DNA of 25,323 bases from CADEDH01 sp047971245 (GCA_047971245.1 JBKDZN010000099.1:1-25323); one strand, 5' to 3'. Numbered from the stretch's first letter, positions 7,256-14,303 are shown. The notes: generated by a model from the letters alone, not told the origin. Numbers and translations: made by a program.

Positions 7256-8380
7256 ATGCCCATCCCCCGCTCACGATCCACGTTCGGTGACGAACGGGTC
7301 GACCTGGCCATCACCAAGATCCTGGCGCTCGTCGGCAACGACGCCAACGACGACCTGGTGCGGTCGATGGTGGTCACCTCGCTCGACATGGACGTGGCCA
7401 ACCTGAGCCGGCTCGACCTCAAGATCGCCAACCAGACCCTGGTCGAGATCCTCAACGCCTGGGACGTCTTCTCCCCCTACGAACAACGACCGAAGGTGAC
7501 GATCTTCGGTTCGGCCCGCACCAAACCCGACACCCCCGATTTCGACCTGGCTCGCACCTTCGCCGAGACAATGACGGGCCGGGGTTGGATGACCATCACC
7601 GGAGCCGGACCGGGGATCATGACCGCGGGGATCGAAGGGGCCGGCCCGGACGCCGCGTTCGGGGTCAACATCTCGCTCCCCTTCGAGCAGCAGGCCTCGT
7701 CGCTCTTCTCCGACACCCGCAAGCTGGCCACGTTCAAGTACTTCTTCACCCGGAAACTCACCTTCATGAAGGAGTCCGACGCCTTCGTGGTCTTCCCGGG
7801 CGGCTTCGGCACCCTCGACGAGGCCTTCGAACTGCTGACCCTGATCCAGACCGGGAAGTCGTTCCCCGCCCCGGTGGTCCTCATCGATCACGACGAGTCC
7901 AGCTACTGGGACTCCTGGCAGCAGTTCGTCGAGCGCGAACTGCTCGATCAGGGCATGATCAGCCCCGCCGACATGGGCCTGTTCCTCCACACCCACGATG
8001 CCGCCGAGGCCGCCGACTACGTCTCGGACTTCTACCGGTGCTATCACTCGATCCGGTTCGTCGGGCGTCGTCTCGTGATCCGGCTGCGTCAACCGGTTTC
8101 GGATCGGACCCTGGCCGCGCTCAACGACGAGTTCGGCGACATCGTCACCTCGGGCGCGATCGAACGGATCGAGACCACCTCAGCGGAACAGCGCGACGAC
8201 GACGTCGTGGATCTCCCCCGGCTCGGTTTCCGGTTCGATCACCGGTCCTATGCCCGCCTGGTGGTCCTGATCCGCCGGATCAACGAGCTCGGCAGCGACA
8301 GTCCCGGGGTGGCCGACGGGTTCGTGCACGACATCGCCCCCGACCCCGAGACCAACAACCACGGCGACGACGACGGCTGA
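7256..8380 (+). CDS. LOG-family (TIGR00730-like) nucleotide phosphoribohydrolase-type protein (374 aa)
   Basis: The central Rossmann-fold region carries the LOG signature. It has KVTIFGSAR near the start of the fold, GAGPGIM (116-122), a RKLTFMKESDAFVVFPG block and PGGFGTLDE (181-189). Family members hydrolyse nucleoside 5'-monophosphates to free base and ribose 5-phosphate (cytokinin-activating LOG, or PpnN-like purine/pyrimidine nucleosidases). At 374 aa it is about twice the length of plant-type LOG: there is an N-terminal helical region of about 80 residues and a C-terminal extension of about 120, so a PpnN-like housekeeping role is likelier than cytokinin production. I chose ATG 7256 over ATG 7241 because GGAG (7243-7246) sits 9 nt before it. 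It is very likely co-transcribed with hxlR-fbiC. Substrate not determinable. Confidence 0.85.
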   Translation: MPIPRSRSTFGDERVDLAITKILALVGNDANDDLVRSMVVTSLDMDVANLSRLDLKIANQTLVEILNAWDVFSPYEQRPKVTIFGSARTKPDTPDFDLARTFAETMTGRGWMTITGAGPGIMTAGIEGAGPDAAFGVNISLPFEQQASSLFSDTRKLATFKYFFTRKLTFMKESDAFVVFPGGFGTLDEAFELLTLIQTGKSFPAPVVLIDHDESSYWDSWQQFVERELLDQGMISPADMGLFLHTHDAAEAADYVSDFYRCYHSIRFVGRRLVIRLRQPVSDRTLAALNDEFGDIVTSGAIERIETTSAEQRDDDVVDLPRLGFRFDHRSYARLVVLIRRINELGSDSPGVADGFVHDIAPDPETNNHGDDDG

Positions 8381-8458
8381 TTCCCTTCCATGAGCCCTGT
8401 CCCCCACGGCGGCGGCCGGCCGAGCCGGTCAGCGCGAGGGACGGAGCAGGTGTGAGGC

Positions 8459-8647
8459 CTAGACGACGGCGCGGCGGGCCTGAGCCAGGGTCTTCTCGAT
8501 GGCCGGACGGCTCGTCGAGCCGGAGTCCTGGGCGTCCTGCAGGATCGCCATCGACAAATCGCCGAGCTCCTCGGAGATCTGGTCGAGCCGGTCGGCGACG
8601 TCCTCAAGGCGTCGGCTGATTCCTGGATCGAGTTCGTCGCTGGCCAC
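8459..8647 (-). CDS. Small coiled-coil protein (62 aa)
   Basis: GTG 8647 is preceded by AGGAGG at 6 nt, an excellent site that shows the longer upstream frame is not the true start. The protein opens MASDELDPGISRRLEDVADR and has a heptad-like run (about 11-40: leucine/isoleucine at spaced positions in RLEDVADRLDQISEELGDLS), so a short coiled coil or helical dimer is likely. The tail is TLAQARRAVV. There are no membrane segment, cysteines or known catalytic motif. It is convergent with the LOG gene (78 bp between stops) and divergent from the cysteine-rich protein at 8758. I do not recognise a function. Confidence 0.75.
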   Translation of the reverse strand: MASDELDPGISRRLEDVADRLDQISEELGDLSMAILQDAQDSGSTSRPAIEKTLAQARRAVV

Positions 8648-8744
8648 GGATCGCCTCCTGACACTCGTGTCTCCCGCGGACGGCAACGGCCGTCCCCATC
8701 TCCCCGCGGGCCCCGGGTCTCCCCTTCCGGGTGCGACCGTACGG

Positions 8745-8750
8745 TATCCT
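8745..8750 (+). promoter_or_regulatory. Putative -10 element (TATCCT), leaderless start
   Basis: TATCCT lies 7 nt before GTG 8758, and no Shine-Dalgarno precedes that codon. This spacing matches the other leaderless candidates in the window and supports the GTG over the upstream GTG at 8731. Confidence 0.45.
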
Positions 8751-8757
8751 CCCGGCC

Positions 8758-9504
8758 GTGACATCGGGTCCGGTACCTCGACAGTGGTTGCAGGTCGACG
8801 TCGTCGGGGCGACATGGTTGTTCGACTTGTCGTTCCTGCGATCCAACTACCGGTGCGTCTACGGGCAGGGCTGCCCCTCAATCGAACCCGAACCGGACCC
8901 CACCGGCACCCTGGGGTGCTGCACCCACGGCGCCCACCTGGTCGACGCCGACGACCGGCGGGCCGTGCTGGCCCAGGCCGAGCGCCTGACCGACGACGAA
9001 TGGGCCCACCGGGCCCGGGCCCGCAAACGGGGCGGCCCGATCAAGCAGCAGGGCCGGGACCGGATCACCCGCATGGTCGATGGGGCCTGCATCTTCCTCA
9101 ACCCGGCCGGATTCCCCGGCGGGTCGGGATGCGCCCTGCACCTGGGCGCCTTGTCACGGGGTGAGCGCCCCATCGACTGGAAACCGGCGGTGTGCTGGCA
9201 GGTCCCGATCCGGCTCGACGTCCACACCGACGAGTACGGCTACGAAACCAATCTGGTGCGGGCCTGGCAGCGGCGGGACTGGGGACCGGGTGGGGAGGAT
9301 TTCGGCTGGTGGTGCACCGAGGAGCCCACGGCGCACGTCGGCACCAGCCCGGTGTACCTGACCGCCCGCGACGAGCTGATCGAGCTGTGCGGTCGTGACG
9401 TGTACGACCGGCTGGTGGAGGAGATCACCGCCCTGGCCGGTGCAACCGATCCGGGGGTCGCCGTGGTGATCGGGCCGCCGACCCGATCGGAACCCGGCGG
9501 GTGA
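8758..9504 (+). CDS. Cysteine-rich conserved protein, possible metal-chelating domain (248 aa)
   Basis: A soluble protein with eight cysteines in spaced groups: Cys33 and Cys39 (CVYGQGC), Cys54-Cys55 (GCCTHG), Cys111 and Cys125 (DGACIFLNPAGFPGGSGCAL), Cys146 (KPAVCWQVPI), and one in FGWWCTEEP. The clustering, including an adjacent CC pair, resembles YkgJ-type zinc/iron-chelating proteins and a conserved actinobacterial hypothetical family that I recall with the same DGACIFLN and FPGGxGCALH blocks. Metal binding is therefore likely; no enzymatic role is known to me. The start is GTG 8758, 7 nt after a -10-like TATCCT, with no Shine-Dalgarno. No membrane segment is seen. Confidence 0.75.
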   Translation: MTSGPVPRQWLQVDVVGATWLFDLSFLRSNYRCVYGQGCPSIEPEPDPTGTLGCCTHGAHLVDADDRRAVLAQAERLTDDEWAHRARARKRGGPIKQQGRDRITRMVDGACIFLNPAGFPGGSGCALHLGALSRGERPIDWKPAVCWQVPIRLDVHTDEYGYETNLVRAWQRRDWGPGGEDFGWWCTEEPTAHVGTSPVYLTARDELIELCGRDVYDRLVEEITALAGATDPGVAVVIGPPTRSEPGG

Positions 9505-9527
9505 CCGGGCCGGTCGAGGTCGAATCC

Positions 9528-9543
9528 TGGGCGATACCGCCCA
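9528..9543 (+). terminator. Short stem-loop after the cysteine-rich gene
   Basis: TGGGCG-ATAC-CGCCCA is a perfect 6-bp stem with a 4-nt loop, 24 nt past the stop at 9504. No T-run follows, so termination is uncertain. The rest of 9505-9713 shows no gene. Confidence 0.3.
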
Positions 9544-9713
9544 CGGGTCGGCACCGGCCGGGCAATCGGGCATGCTGCAACGAGCTGTTCCTCACGCGGG
9601 CAAGGTCCGGGGCGACGGGACAGCATCACCCAATCGGACGATCGCCGATCACGGCGCCCGATCCGACGGTCTGCATCGGCGCGACGTGACGAGCGAGGAG
9701 GACAACCACCGTA

Positions 9714-11423
9714 ATGTTGGCCAAGGTCCGGTTGCTGGTCCCCGAAGCGGTCAGCTCCAAGGTGCTCCTGGCCTCCGCCGCGGTTGGTCTGATCACCGGG
9801 CTGCTCGTGTCGGTGTTCGAGTACGTGACCGTCGAGGTGGTGCTCCACCAGGTGGAAGGGTGGCCGTTCGCCGCCCAGGCCGTGGCCCCGGTGGTGGGCC
9901 TCATCCTGGCCTGGTTGCTGCTGCGGACCATCGGCCAGGGGGCCTCCAACGCCACCTCGGAGGACTACGTCACCCAGTTCCACAGCCGCCGACCCGTCTA
10001 CAAGCTCCGGGAGGTCCCGGCCAAGATGCTGGCCGGCGTGGCCACGATCGGATCCGGGGGTGCGCTCGGTCTCGAGGGTCCGTCGATCTACATGGGTTCG
10101 GCCATCGGCTACTACGTGTTCGAACCCCTCGAACGACGCCTGGGCCGGGGGGCGGCCCAACAGCTCCTGACCGCGGGAGCGGCCGCCGGGGTTGCCGCCG
10201 TGTTCCAGACCCCGGCCACCGGGGTCGTGTTCGCCCTCGAGTCCCCCTACCGGGACGACGTCGCCCACCACGCCCTACTGCCATCCCTGATCGCTGCCGC
10301 GGTCAGCTACCTGACCTTCGTGGCCATGCCGTTCACGGTGACCGGGACCGCGGTGGGCTACGCCACCGATCACCGGCTCGGCCCGGGCGAGCTGGTGGGC
10401 GCCGTGGTCCTCGGGATCCTGGCCGGGTTCGGCGGTCGCACCTTCGCCTGGTTCGTACGGCGGGCCAAGGACGTCGCCCATCATTTCAACCCGCTGCTCC
10501 TGGCCGTGGTGGGCGGGCTCACCCTCGGCGGGGTGGCCTGGATCACCCAGGGGCTGGTCGGCGAGCCCCTCACCTTGGGCCCCGGCAACGCCGTCATCCA
10601 GTGGATGATCACGGCCAACACCTCCACCAAGATTCTGATCGCCATGTTCTTCCTGCGGGCGGTGGCCACCCTGACCACGGTGGCCGCCGGCGGGGTGGGC
10701 GGCCTGTTCATCCCCCTCGCCGTGCAGGGGGTCCTGTTGGGCAAGATCGTCGGTGACGGCCTGGATTTCGTGGGGCTCGGCGGCGGGCGCCTGGAAGACC
10801 CACGCCTATGGCCGGTGCTCGGCCTGGCCGCCTTCCTGGCTGCCGGGTACCGCACCCCGATCGCCGCGGTGATGTTCGTGGCCGAGTCGTCCCAGGGCAG
10901 TGCCGTGGTGCCGGCGCTCATCGCCGCGGCGTTCTCCCAGCTGGTGGCCGGTTCGTCATCGGTGTCGGTGGCCCAGAAGGAGGAACGGCTGGGCGGTCTC
11001 GAGAGCCGCCTGGCCCTGCCGTTGTCGGCCGCGTTGGAGACCGACGTCATGACCGTCCCGCCGGACGCGTCGATCAACGAGTTCGTCTGGGTCCACGCAC
11101 TCGGCCGCCGTCAGGCCGTGGTCCCGGTGGTGGACGGCAACGAGTACCTCGGGTTGTGCTCGGTCGACGCCGCCTCCGACATCGACCGGGAACGCTGGGA
11201 CGAGACGCCGGTCACCGCCATCATGGACGGTTCCGGACCGTTGGCGTTGCCCGCCTGGGCGCTGCGGGACGCGGTGGCCGCCATGTCGAGGGCCAACGCC
11301 GACGTTCTCGCCGTCACCGACGGCCGGGGTGGATTCGTGGGCCTCGTCCGCGAGTCCGAGATCGTGAAGCTGAACGACATCCTCGACGAGACCGAGGCGT
11401 CCGAGACCACCGAACAGCACTGA
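9714..11423 (+). CDS. CLC-family chloride channel/transporter with C-terminal CBS pair (569 aa)
   Basis: A polytopic membrane protein. Residues about 15-420 hold the CLC core. The helix-F motif is ALGLEGPSIYMG with gating Glu121, and the helix-N motif is GGVGGLFIPLAVQG (about 327-340). The AAGYRTPIAAVMFVAES region matches the later anion-pathway helices. Residues about 435-555 form two CBS motifs (TDVMTVPPDASINEFVWVHA and a PVTAIMDGSGPLAL region), which usually bind adenine nucleotides. Helix D lacks the classic GSGIP (GQGASNATS stands there). The position of the E. coli ClcA proton glutamate (Glu203) appears to be Ser177 (FALESPYRD). Exchange with H+ may therefore be absent or use another path. 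ATG 9714 has AGGAGGA 11 nt upstream. Family is certain; channel versus antiporter is open. Confidence 0.93.
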   Translation: MLAKVRLLVPEAVSSKVLLASAAVGLITGLLVSVFEYVTVEVVLHQVEGWPFAAQAVAPVVGLILAWLLLRTIGQGASNATSEDYVTQFHSRRPVYKLREVPAKMLAGVATIGSGGALGLEGPSIYMGSAIGYYVFEPLERRLGRGAAQQLLTAGAAAGVAAVFQTPATGVVFALESPYRDDVAHHALLPSLIAAAVSYLTFVAMPFTVTGTAVGYATDHRLGPGELVGAVVLGILAGFGGRTFAWFVRRAKDVAHHFNPLLLAVVGGLTLGGVAWITQGLVGEPLTLGPGNAVIQWMITANTSTKILIAMFFLRAVATLTTVAAGGVGGLFIPLAVQGVLLGKIVGDGLDFVGLGGGRLEDPRLWPVLGLAAFLAAGYRTPIAAVMFVAESSQGSAVVPALIAAAFSQLVAGSSSVSVAQKEERLGGLESRLALPLSAALETDVMTVPPDASINEFVWVHALGRRQAVVPVVDGNEYLGLCSVDAASDIDRERWDETPVTAIMDGSGPLALPAWALRDAVAAMSRANADVLAVTDGRGGFVGLVRESEIVKLNDILDETEASETTEQH

Positions 11424-11438
11424 TCGACACTGCTCGAA

Positions 11439-11460
11439 ATCAGTACTGGTCAGTACTGAT
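11439..11460. repeat. Perfect 9-bp inverted repeat downstream of the CLC gene
   Basis: ATCAGTACT-GGTC-AGTACTGAT, 16 nt after the CLC stop. Each arm contains the self-complementary AGTACT. It is A+T-richer than its surroundings. It may be a weak terminator (no T-run) or a protein-binding site. Confidence 0.55.
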
Positions 11461-11517
11461 CGGTGGTGGCCGTCACCTGCTCGGCGCTGGGCGCCGGCGT
11501 ACGGCGCCGGACGCGGA

Positions 11518-11553
11518 CCAGCCGCCGGGGCCGGGAACGGCACCGGCGGCTGG
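11518..11553. terminator. Strong G+C-rich hairpin between convergent genes
   Basis: CCAGCCGCCGG (11518-11528) pairs perfectly with CCGGCGGCTGG (11543-11553) around a 14-nt loop. A smaller hairpin (GGCGCCG 11490-11496 / CGGCGCC 11502-11508) precedes it. Placed between the 3' ends of the CLC gene and the 56-aa ORF, it is a plausible bidirectional terminator without a T-run. Confidence 0.5.
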
Positions 11554-11633
11554 ACCATCGGGTTCGGTAGGGTTCGGTTCGGCGACGGCGGACAGCCGCT
11601 CGGCCGAGGCGTTGTCGGGCGGCGTGAGCCTGG

Positions 11634-11804
11634 TCAGTCGACCCGCTCGCCGTCGTCCTCCCAGGCCTGGCTGGCCACGTATGTGGTCGGCACATCGAAG
11701 GGGTCGTCGTCGAGCCGTTCCATCAACGACTCGATCTCGTCTGCGTCCATCGAGCGCTTCCAAGCTCGCGCCTCTTCAGACCGACGATGACGCCCCTTCT
11801 TCAT
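11634..11804 (-). CDS. Small acidic hypothetical protein (56 aa)
   Basis: ATG 11804 is preceded by AGGAG at 6 nt (CAGGAGTGTCCCATG), a textbook ribosome binding site. The frame is open to TGA 11634. The protein has a basic N-terminus (MKKGRHRRSEEARAWKRSMD) followed by a strongly acidic part (DADEIESLMERLDDDPFDVP) and ends AWEDDGERVD. There are no cysteines or membrane segment. The basic-then-acidic layout is seen in small DNA-binding antitoxins and in small regulatory proteins, but I recognise no family. It lies alone between the CLC gene (convergent) and a possible IS terminus upstream. Codon bias is weaker in the first half than in neighbouring genes. Confidence 0.65.
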   Translation of the reverse strand: MKKGRHRRSEEARAWKRSMDADEIESLMERLDDDPFDVPTTYVASQAWEDDGERVD

Positions 11805-11939
11805 GGGACACTCCTGAGCAACTTGAGGTCGGCTGGGGTGACGACCTGTTGCGGTTCCACCTAGCCCCGCAGCACTGGCGTAAGGAGATCAGTCTACGCC
11901 GTTTTGAAGCGGAATGGCGAACGCTGGGTCGGGTATCTG

Positions 11940-12006
11940 AGCGATGTCGGCGGTAATTCAGCGTCGATAGGCCGAATGACCCGCAGCAGAGGCCGAATGG
12001 CCCCTA
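11940..12006. mobile_element. Possible remnant of an IS21-like element end
   Basis: AGGCCGAATG occurs twice with 21-bp periodicity (11970-11979 and 11991-12000) beside a less G+C-rich TGTCGGCGGTAATTCAGCG. IS21-family elements carry several spaced repeats of this general look at their termini. No IstA/IstB sequence is visible in the window. The patch abuts the 3' end of rnd. Low-confidence reading from pattern memory. Confidence 0.3.
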
Positions 12007-13161
12007 TCAAGCGGAGCCGAGCGCGATCCCGCTGCGTCGTTCGAGGACGAGCCGGCCGTCGCCGTCGAACGCTACGGCGGCGTCACCGGCCACGAGCTGG
12101 GCGATCGGGACCCCGGCCAGGTCAGCCCGCCAGCCGTGATGGAGCCGGCTGTCGGTGCCGCCCCGAAGCAGGTTCTCCACATCGGCCCGGGTGGCCAGCA
12201 GGGCCGGATCGAGCCGGTGATCCCGGGCCAGCTGCGAGATCCAGGCCATCACGAGGGTGATGACCGGGCGAAGCTGGCGGGGCAGCTCCGGGGATCGCGG
12301 TGGCCGCTCGGTCTCCCGGGTCGACTCCTTGCCCTGCTTGACCGCGGCGATGATCTCCTCGGCGGCCCCGTTGCGGAGGTGGCGTTGCTCCACCCCCCGA
12401 AGCTCGATGAGCTTGGCCGGATTCGTCGGGGCCCGCTGGGCGATCGCCACGATGGCGAGATCGGGAAGGACCTGACGGACCGGCAGGTCGAGGGCGGCGG
12501 CTCGCCGTTCCCGCCAGGCGGCGATGGCCGACGCGGTTCGGTACGCCGCGCCCCGGAGCGACCTGGCCTCCTTCAGCCGGTTGATGGCGTCCTCCGGCTG
12601 ACGCCGATGGCGGGGCCGTTCCAGCAGGAGGGAACACTCACTGTCGGCCCATTCGGTGCGGCCCTCACCCTCCAGACCGGCCCCGATGGCGTCGGCCAGG
12701 TCGAGGAGCCGGTCGACGTCCGAGGCCGCATAGCGGAGCTGGGCATCGGTTAGGGGTCGCCGGAGCCAGTCGCTCAACCGGTCCGCCTTCGGGACGTTCA
12801 CCCCCAGGTAGCGGTCGAGAAGGGAGGCGAGGGAACCGTTGGACACCCCGAGGAAGCCGGCGGCGATCTGGGTGTCGAACAGGCGGCTCGGCGTGCACCC
12901 GGTGGCCAGCTCCAACACCTCGAGATCCTGGACACCCGCGTGCAGGACGCAGAGCCCACTCCCCTCCAGCAACGGGGTCAGCGCACCGATGTCCACGGCC
13001 AGGGGGTCGATCAGCTCAACCTGGTCGTCCCAGGCCAACTGCACCAGGGCCACCTGGGGAAAGTACGTCCGTTCCCGGTGGAATTCGGTGTCGATGGCGT
13101 ATCGGGGCGCCGCGGCGGCGGACGAGACGATCTCGTCGAGCTGGTGGTGGTCTTGAACCAG
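12007..13161 (-). CDS. rnd: Ribonuclease D with HRDC domain; proposed CTG start (384 aa)
   Basis: A DEDDy 3'-5' exoribonuclease, in this family used for tRNA 3'-end trimming and RNA turnover. The first plain start (GTG 13053) would begin inside the fold at VALVQLAW and lose motif I. The same frame upstream encodes YAIDTEFHRERTYFPQ, the exact motif I with catalytic Asp24 and Glu26. The frame is closed by the mobA TAG at 13183-13185, and between them no ATG, GTG or TTG exists. CTG 13161 with AGGA 6 nt upstream is the best candidate (an ATA codon at 13173 is the alternative). Motif II Asp79 (HAGVQDLEVL) and motif III Tyr144/Asp148 (YAASD) are present. An HRDC domain covers about residues 190-275. 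It follows mobA by 21 bp. Confidence 0.88.
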   Translation of the reverse strand: MVQDHHQLDEIVSSAAAAPRYAIDTEFHRERTYFPQVALVQLAWDDQVELIDPLAVDIGALTPLLEGSGLCVLHAGVQDLEVLELATGCTPSRLFDTQIAAGFLGVSNGSLASLLDRYLGVNVPKADRLSDWLRRPLTDAQLRYAASDVDRLLDLADAIGAGLEGEGRTEWADSECSLLLERPRHRRQPEDAINRLKEARSLRGAAYRTASAIAAWRERRAAALDLPVRQVLPDLAIVAIAQRAPTNPAKLIELRGVEQRHLRNGAAEEIIAAVKQGKESTRETERPPRSPELPRQLRPVITLVMAWISQLARDHRLDPALLATRADVENLLRGGTDSRLHHGWRADLAGVPIAQLVAGDAAVAFDGDGRLVLERRSGIALGSA

Positions 13162-13182
13162 TCGGTGTCCTATGGGGCCAGC

Positions 13183-13818
13183 CTAGGACGCAGGAGGCAC
13201 CGTCGGCTCGTTCGTTGTATTCCGATCCAGGAAACCCGGCCGGCGGCGGACCTCGGCCAAGGCGTCCTCGGTGTCGACGTCGACCCCGGCCTCGGGCGGC
13301 AGGCCCACCGTTCGGTACGGGACGACGTCCAGGGCGTCCCGCCAGGCCCGACGGCCGGCGCTCAGCGCGCCGGCGATCGCCGAGCGGGCACCGGTCGGCC
13401 AACACCCCAGGCTGGGGTCGACCTCACCGTCGATTCCGGCGACGGCCGCGGTGTCGGCGTCGGCGGCCGCCACCAGGGCGGCCACATGTTCCGGAGCGAG
13501 CAACGCCAGGTCGCAGGCCGCCACCACCACCAGGCCCGAGCGGGCCCACCACAGGGCGGTGGCCAGGGCGGCCAGCGGGCCGGCCCCGGGGTGGCGGTCG
13601 GCCACCGTGGGCAGCCCGAGTGCGTCACCCGCGGTTCCCCCAAGGGCGATCACCGGGTCGACCCCCGCGGCGCGCATCGCTTCGGCCACCCGCAGGGCCA
13701 GGGCGACGCCACCCACCTCGACGAGGGCCTTGTCCCGCCCGAGCCGTCGGGACCGGCCCCCGCACAGGACCGCGCCGGCGACGCCTCCGGGCCGCATCGG
13801 TCGCTCGGCTCGGTTCAC
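13183..13818 (-). CDS. mobA: Molybdenum cofactor guanylyltransferase-type nucleotidyltransferase (211 aa)
   Basis: MobA transfers GMP from GTP to molybdopterin, giving the dinucleotide form of Mo cofactor. The nucleotide-binding signature AVLCGGRSRRLGRDKALV (residues about 16-33, Lys30) is the MobA/IspD/GlmU-type GG-S-R-G-DK motif. ADRHPGAGPLAAL and VVAACDLALL follow in the expected order (the usual CDxP proline is replaced by Ala). The length is typical. GTG 13818 lies 13 bp after the DUF3151 stop, in the same operon-like cluster. No other Mo-cofactor gene is in the window, so the precise substrate (molybdopterin versus another nucleotidyl acceptor) rests on motif similarity only. Confidence 0.82.
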   Translation of the reverse strand: MNRAERPMRPGGVAGAVLCGGRSRRLGRDKALVEVGGVALALRVAEAMRAAGVDPVIALGGTAGDALGLPTVADRHPGAGPLAALATALWWARSGLVVVAACDLALLAPEHVAALVAAADADTAAVAGIDGEVDPSLGCWPTGARSAIAGALSAGRRAWRDALDVVPYRTVGLPPEAGVDVDTEDALAEVRRRPGFLDRNTTNEPTVPPAS

Positions 13819-13831
13819 CGGTGCGCCGGGC

Positions 13832-14275
13832 TCAGTCGCCCTGGTCGAGGAGGCTGTCGTCCCAGGCCGGGTCGAGCTGGCGGAGGAACACGGCGCACCG
13901 CTCTGCCTCGTCCCGTTCCCCGATGGCGGCGGCGCAGCGCTGCAGGCCGGCCAGGGCCCGCAGGAACCCCCGGTTCGACGGGTGCTGCCAACGCACGTAA
14001 CCGGAACCCCGCCAGCCGTTGTGGCGGAGCTGGTCGAGTCCTCGGTGGTAGCCGACCCGATAGCAGGCGTAGGCGTCGATCACGTCGGACGACTCGTCCC
14101 CCAACGCCGCCCACGCCGTCGACGCCGTCGGCCATCGGGCCACCACCGACGCCAGGGCGGCGCGCCGGGCGGCGGCCGGAGCCGCCGCCGCCGAGGCCAG
14201 GGCGTCGGTCAGGGCGTCGGAATCGGGGGGCAGGACGGTCTCGGGGAGGCCGTGACCCAGGCTCAGCTCGCTCAT
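13832..14275 (-). CDS. DUF3151-type protein (147 aa)
   Basis: A soluble helical protein whose C-terminal half has the conserved text I associate with actinobacterial DUF3151: DVIDAYACYRVGYHRGLDQL, then RHNGWRGSGYVRWQHPSNRG and FLRALAGLQRCAAAIGE. The His/Arg/Trp-rich block (about 75-105) is the most conserved-looking part. An N-terminal Ala-rich segment (about 22-45) is probably helical. Function is unknown for the family. ATG 14275 has no Shine-Dalgarno but has TACCCT 8 nt upstream, so the gene may also have its own leaderless promoter inside the pyk-patatin-DUF3151-mobA-rnd cluster. Confidence 0.85.
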   Translation of the reverse strand: MSELSLGHGLPETVLPPDSDALTDALASAAAAPAAARRAALASVVARWPTASTAWAALGDESSDVIDAYACYRVGYHRGLDQLRHNGWRGSGYVRWQHPSNRGFLRALAGLQRCAAAIGERDEAERCAVFLRQLDPAWDDSLLDQGD

Positions 14276-14283
14276 GGGGCCGC

Positions 14284-14289
14284 AGGGTA
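14284..14289 (-). promoter_or_regulatory. Putative internal -10 element (TACCCT) for DUF3151-mobA-rnd
   Basis: TACCCT on the minus strand ends 8 nt before ATG 14275, the same hexamer and spacing as at 4168-4173. It lies in the 28-bp gap after the patatin stop. The -35 side is not recognisable. Confidence 0.4.
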
Positions 14290-14303
14290 GTGGACCGGCG
14301 GGC

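Noticed and set aside
8648..8881. Longer version of the 62-aa coiled-coil protein
   Set aside because: AGGAGG at 6 nt from GTG 8647 marks the start; the upstream codons are low-complexity and overlap the divergent gene.
9505..9713. Fluoride riboswitch upstream of the CLC gene
   Set aside because: The conserved crcB-motif core could not be found and the CLC protein lacks clear CLC-F features; only a short stem-loop at 9528-9543 is visible.
10808..11956. Forward ORF of 382 codons overlapping the CLC gene 3' part
   Set aside because: It is an Arg/Gly-rich frame-shadow over most of its length. Its last part (11800-11956) is not recognisable and has no start of its own.
13832..14275. Forward long ORFs across mobA and DUF3151 (12940-14601)
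   Set aside because: Arg/Gly/Pro-rich shadows typical of high-G+C DNA; the minus-strand genes have recognisable families.
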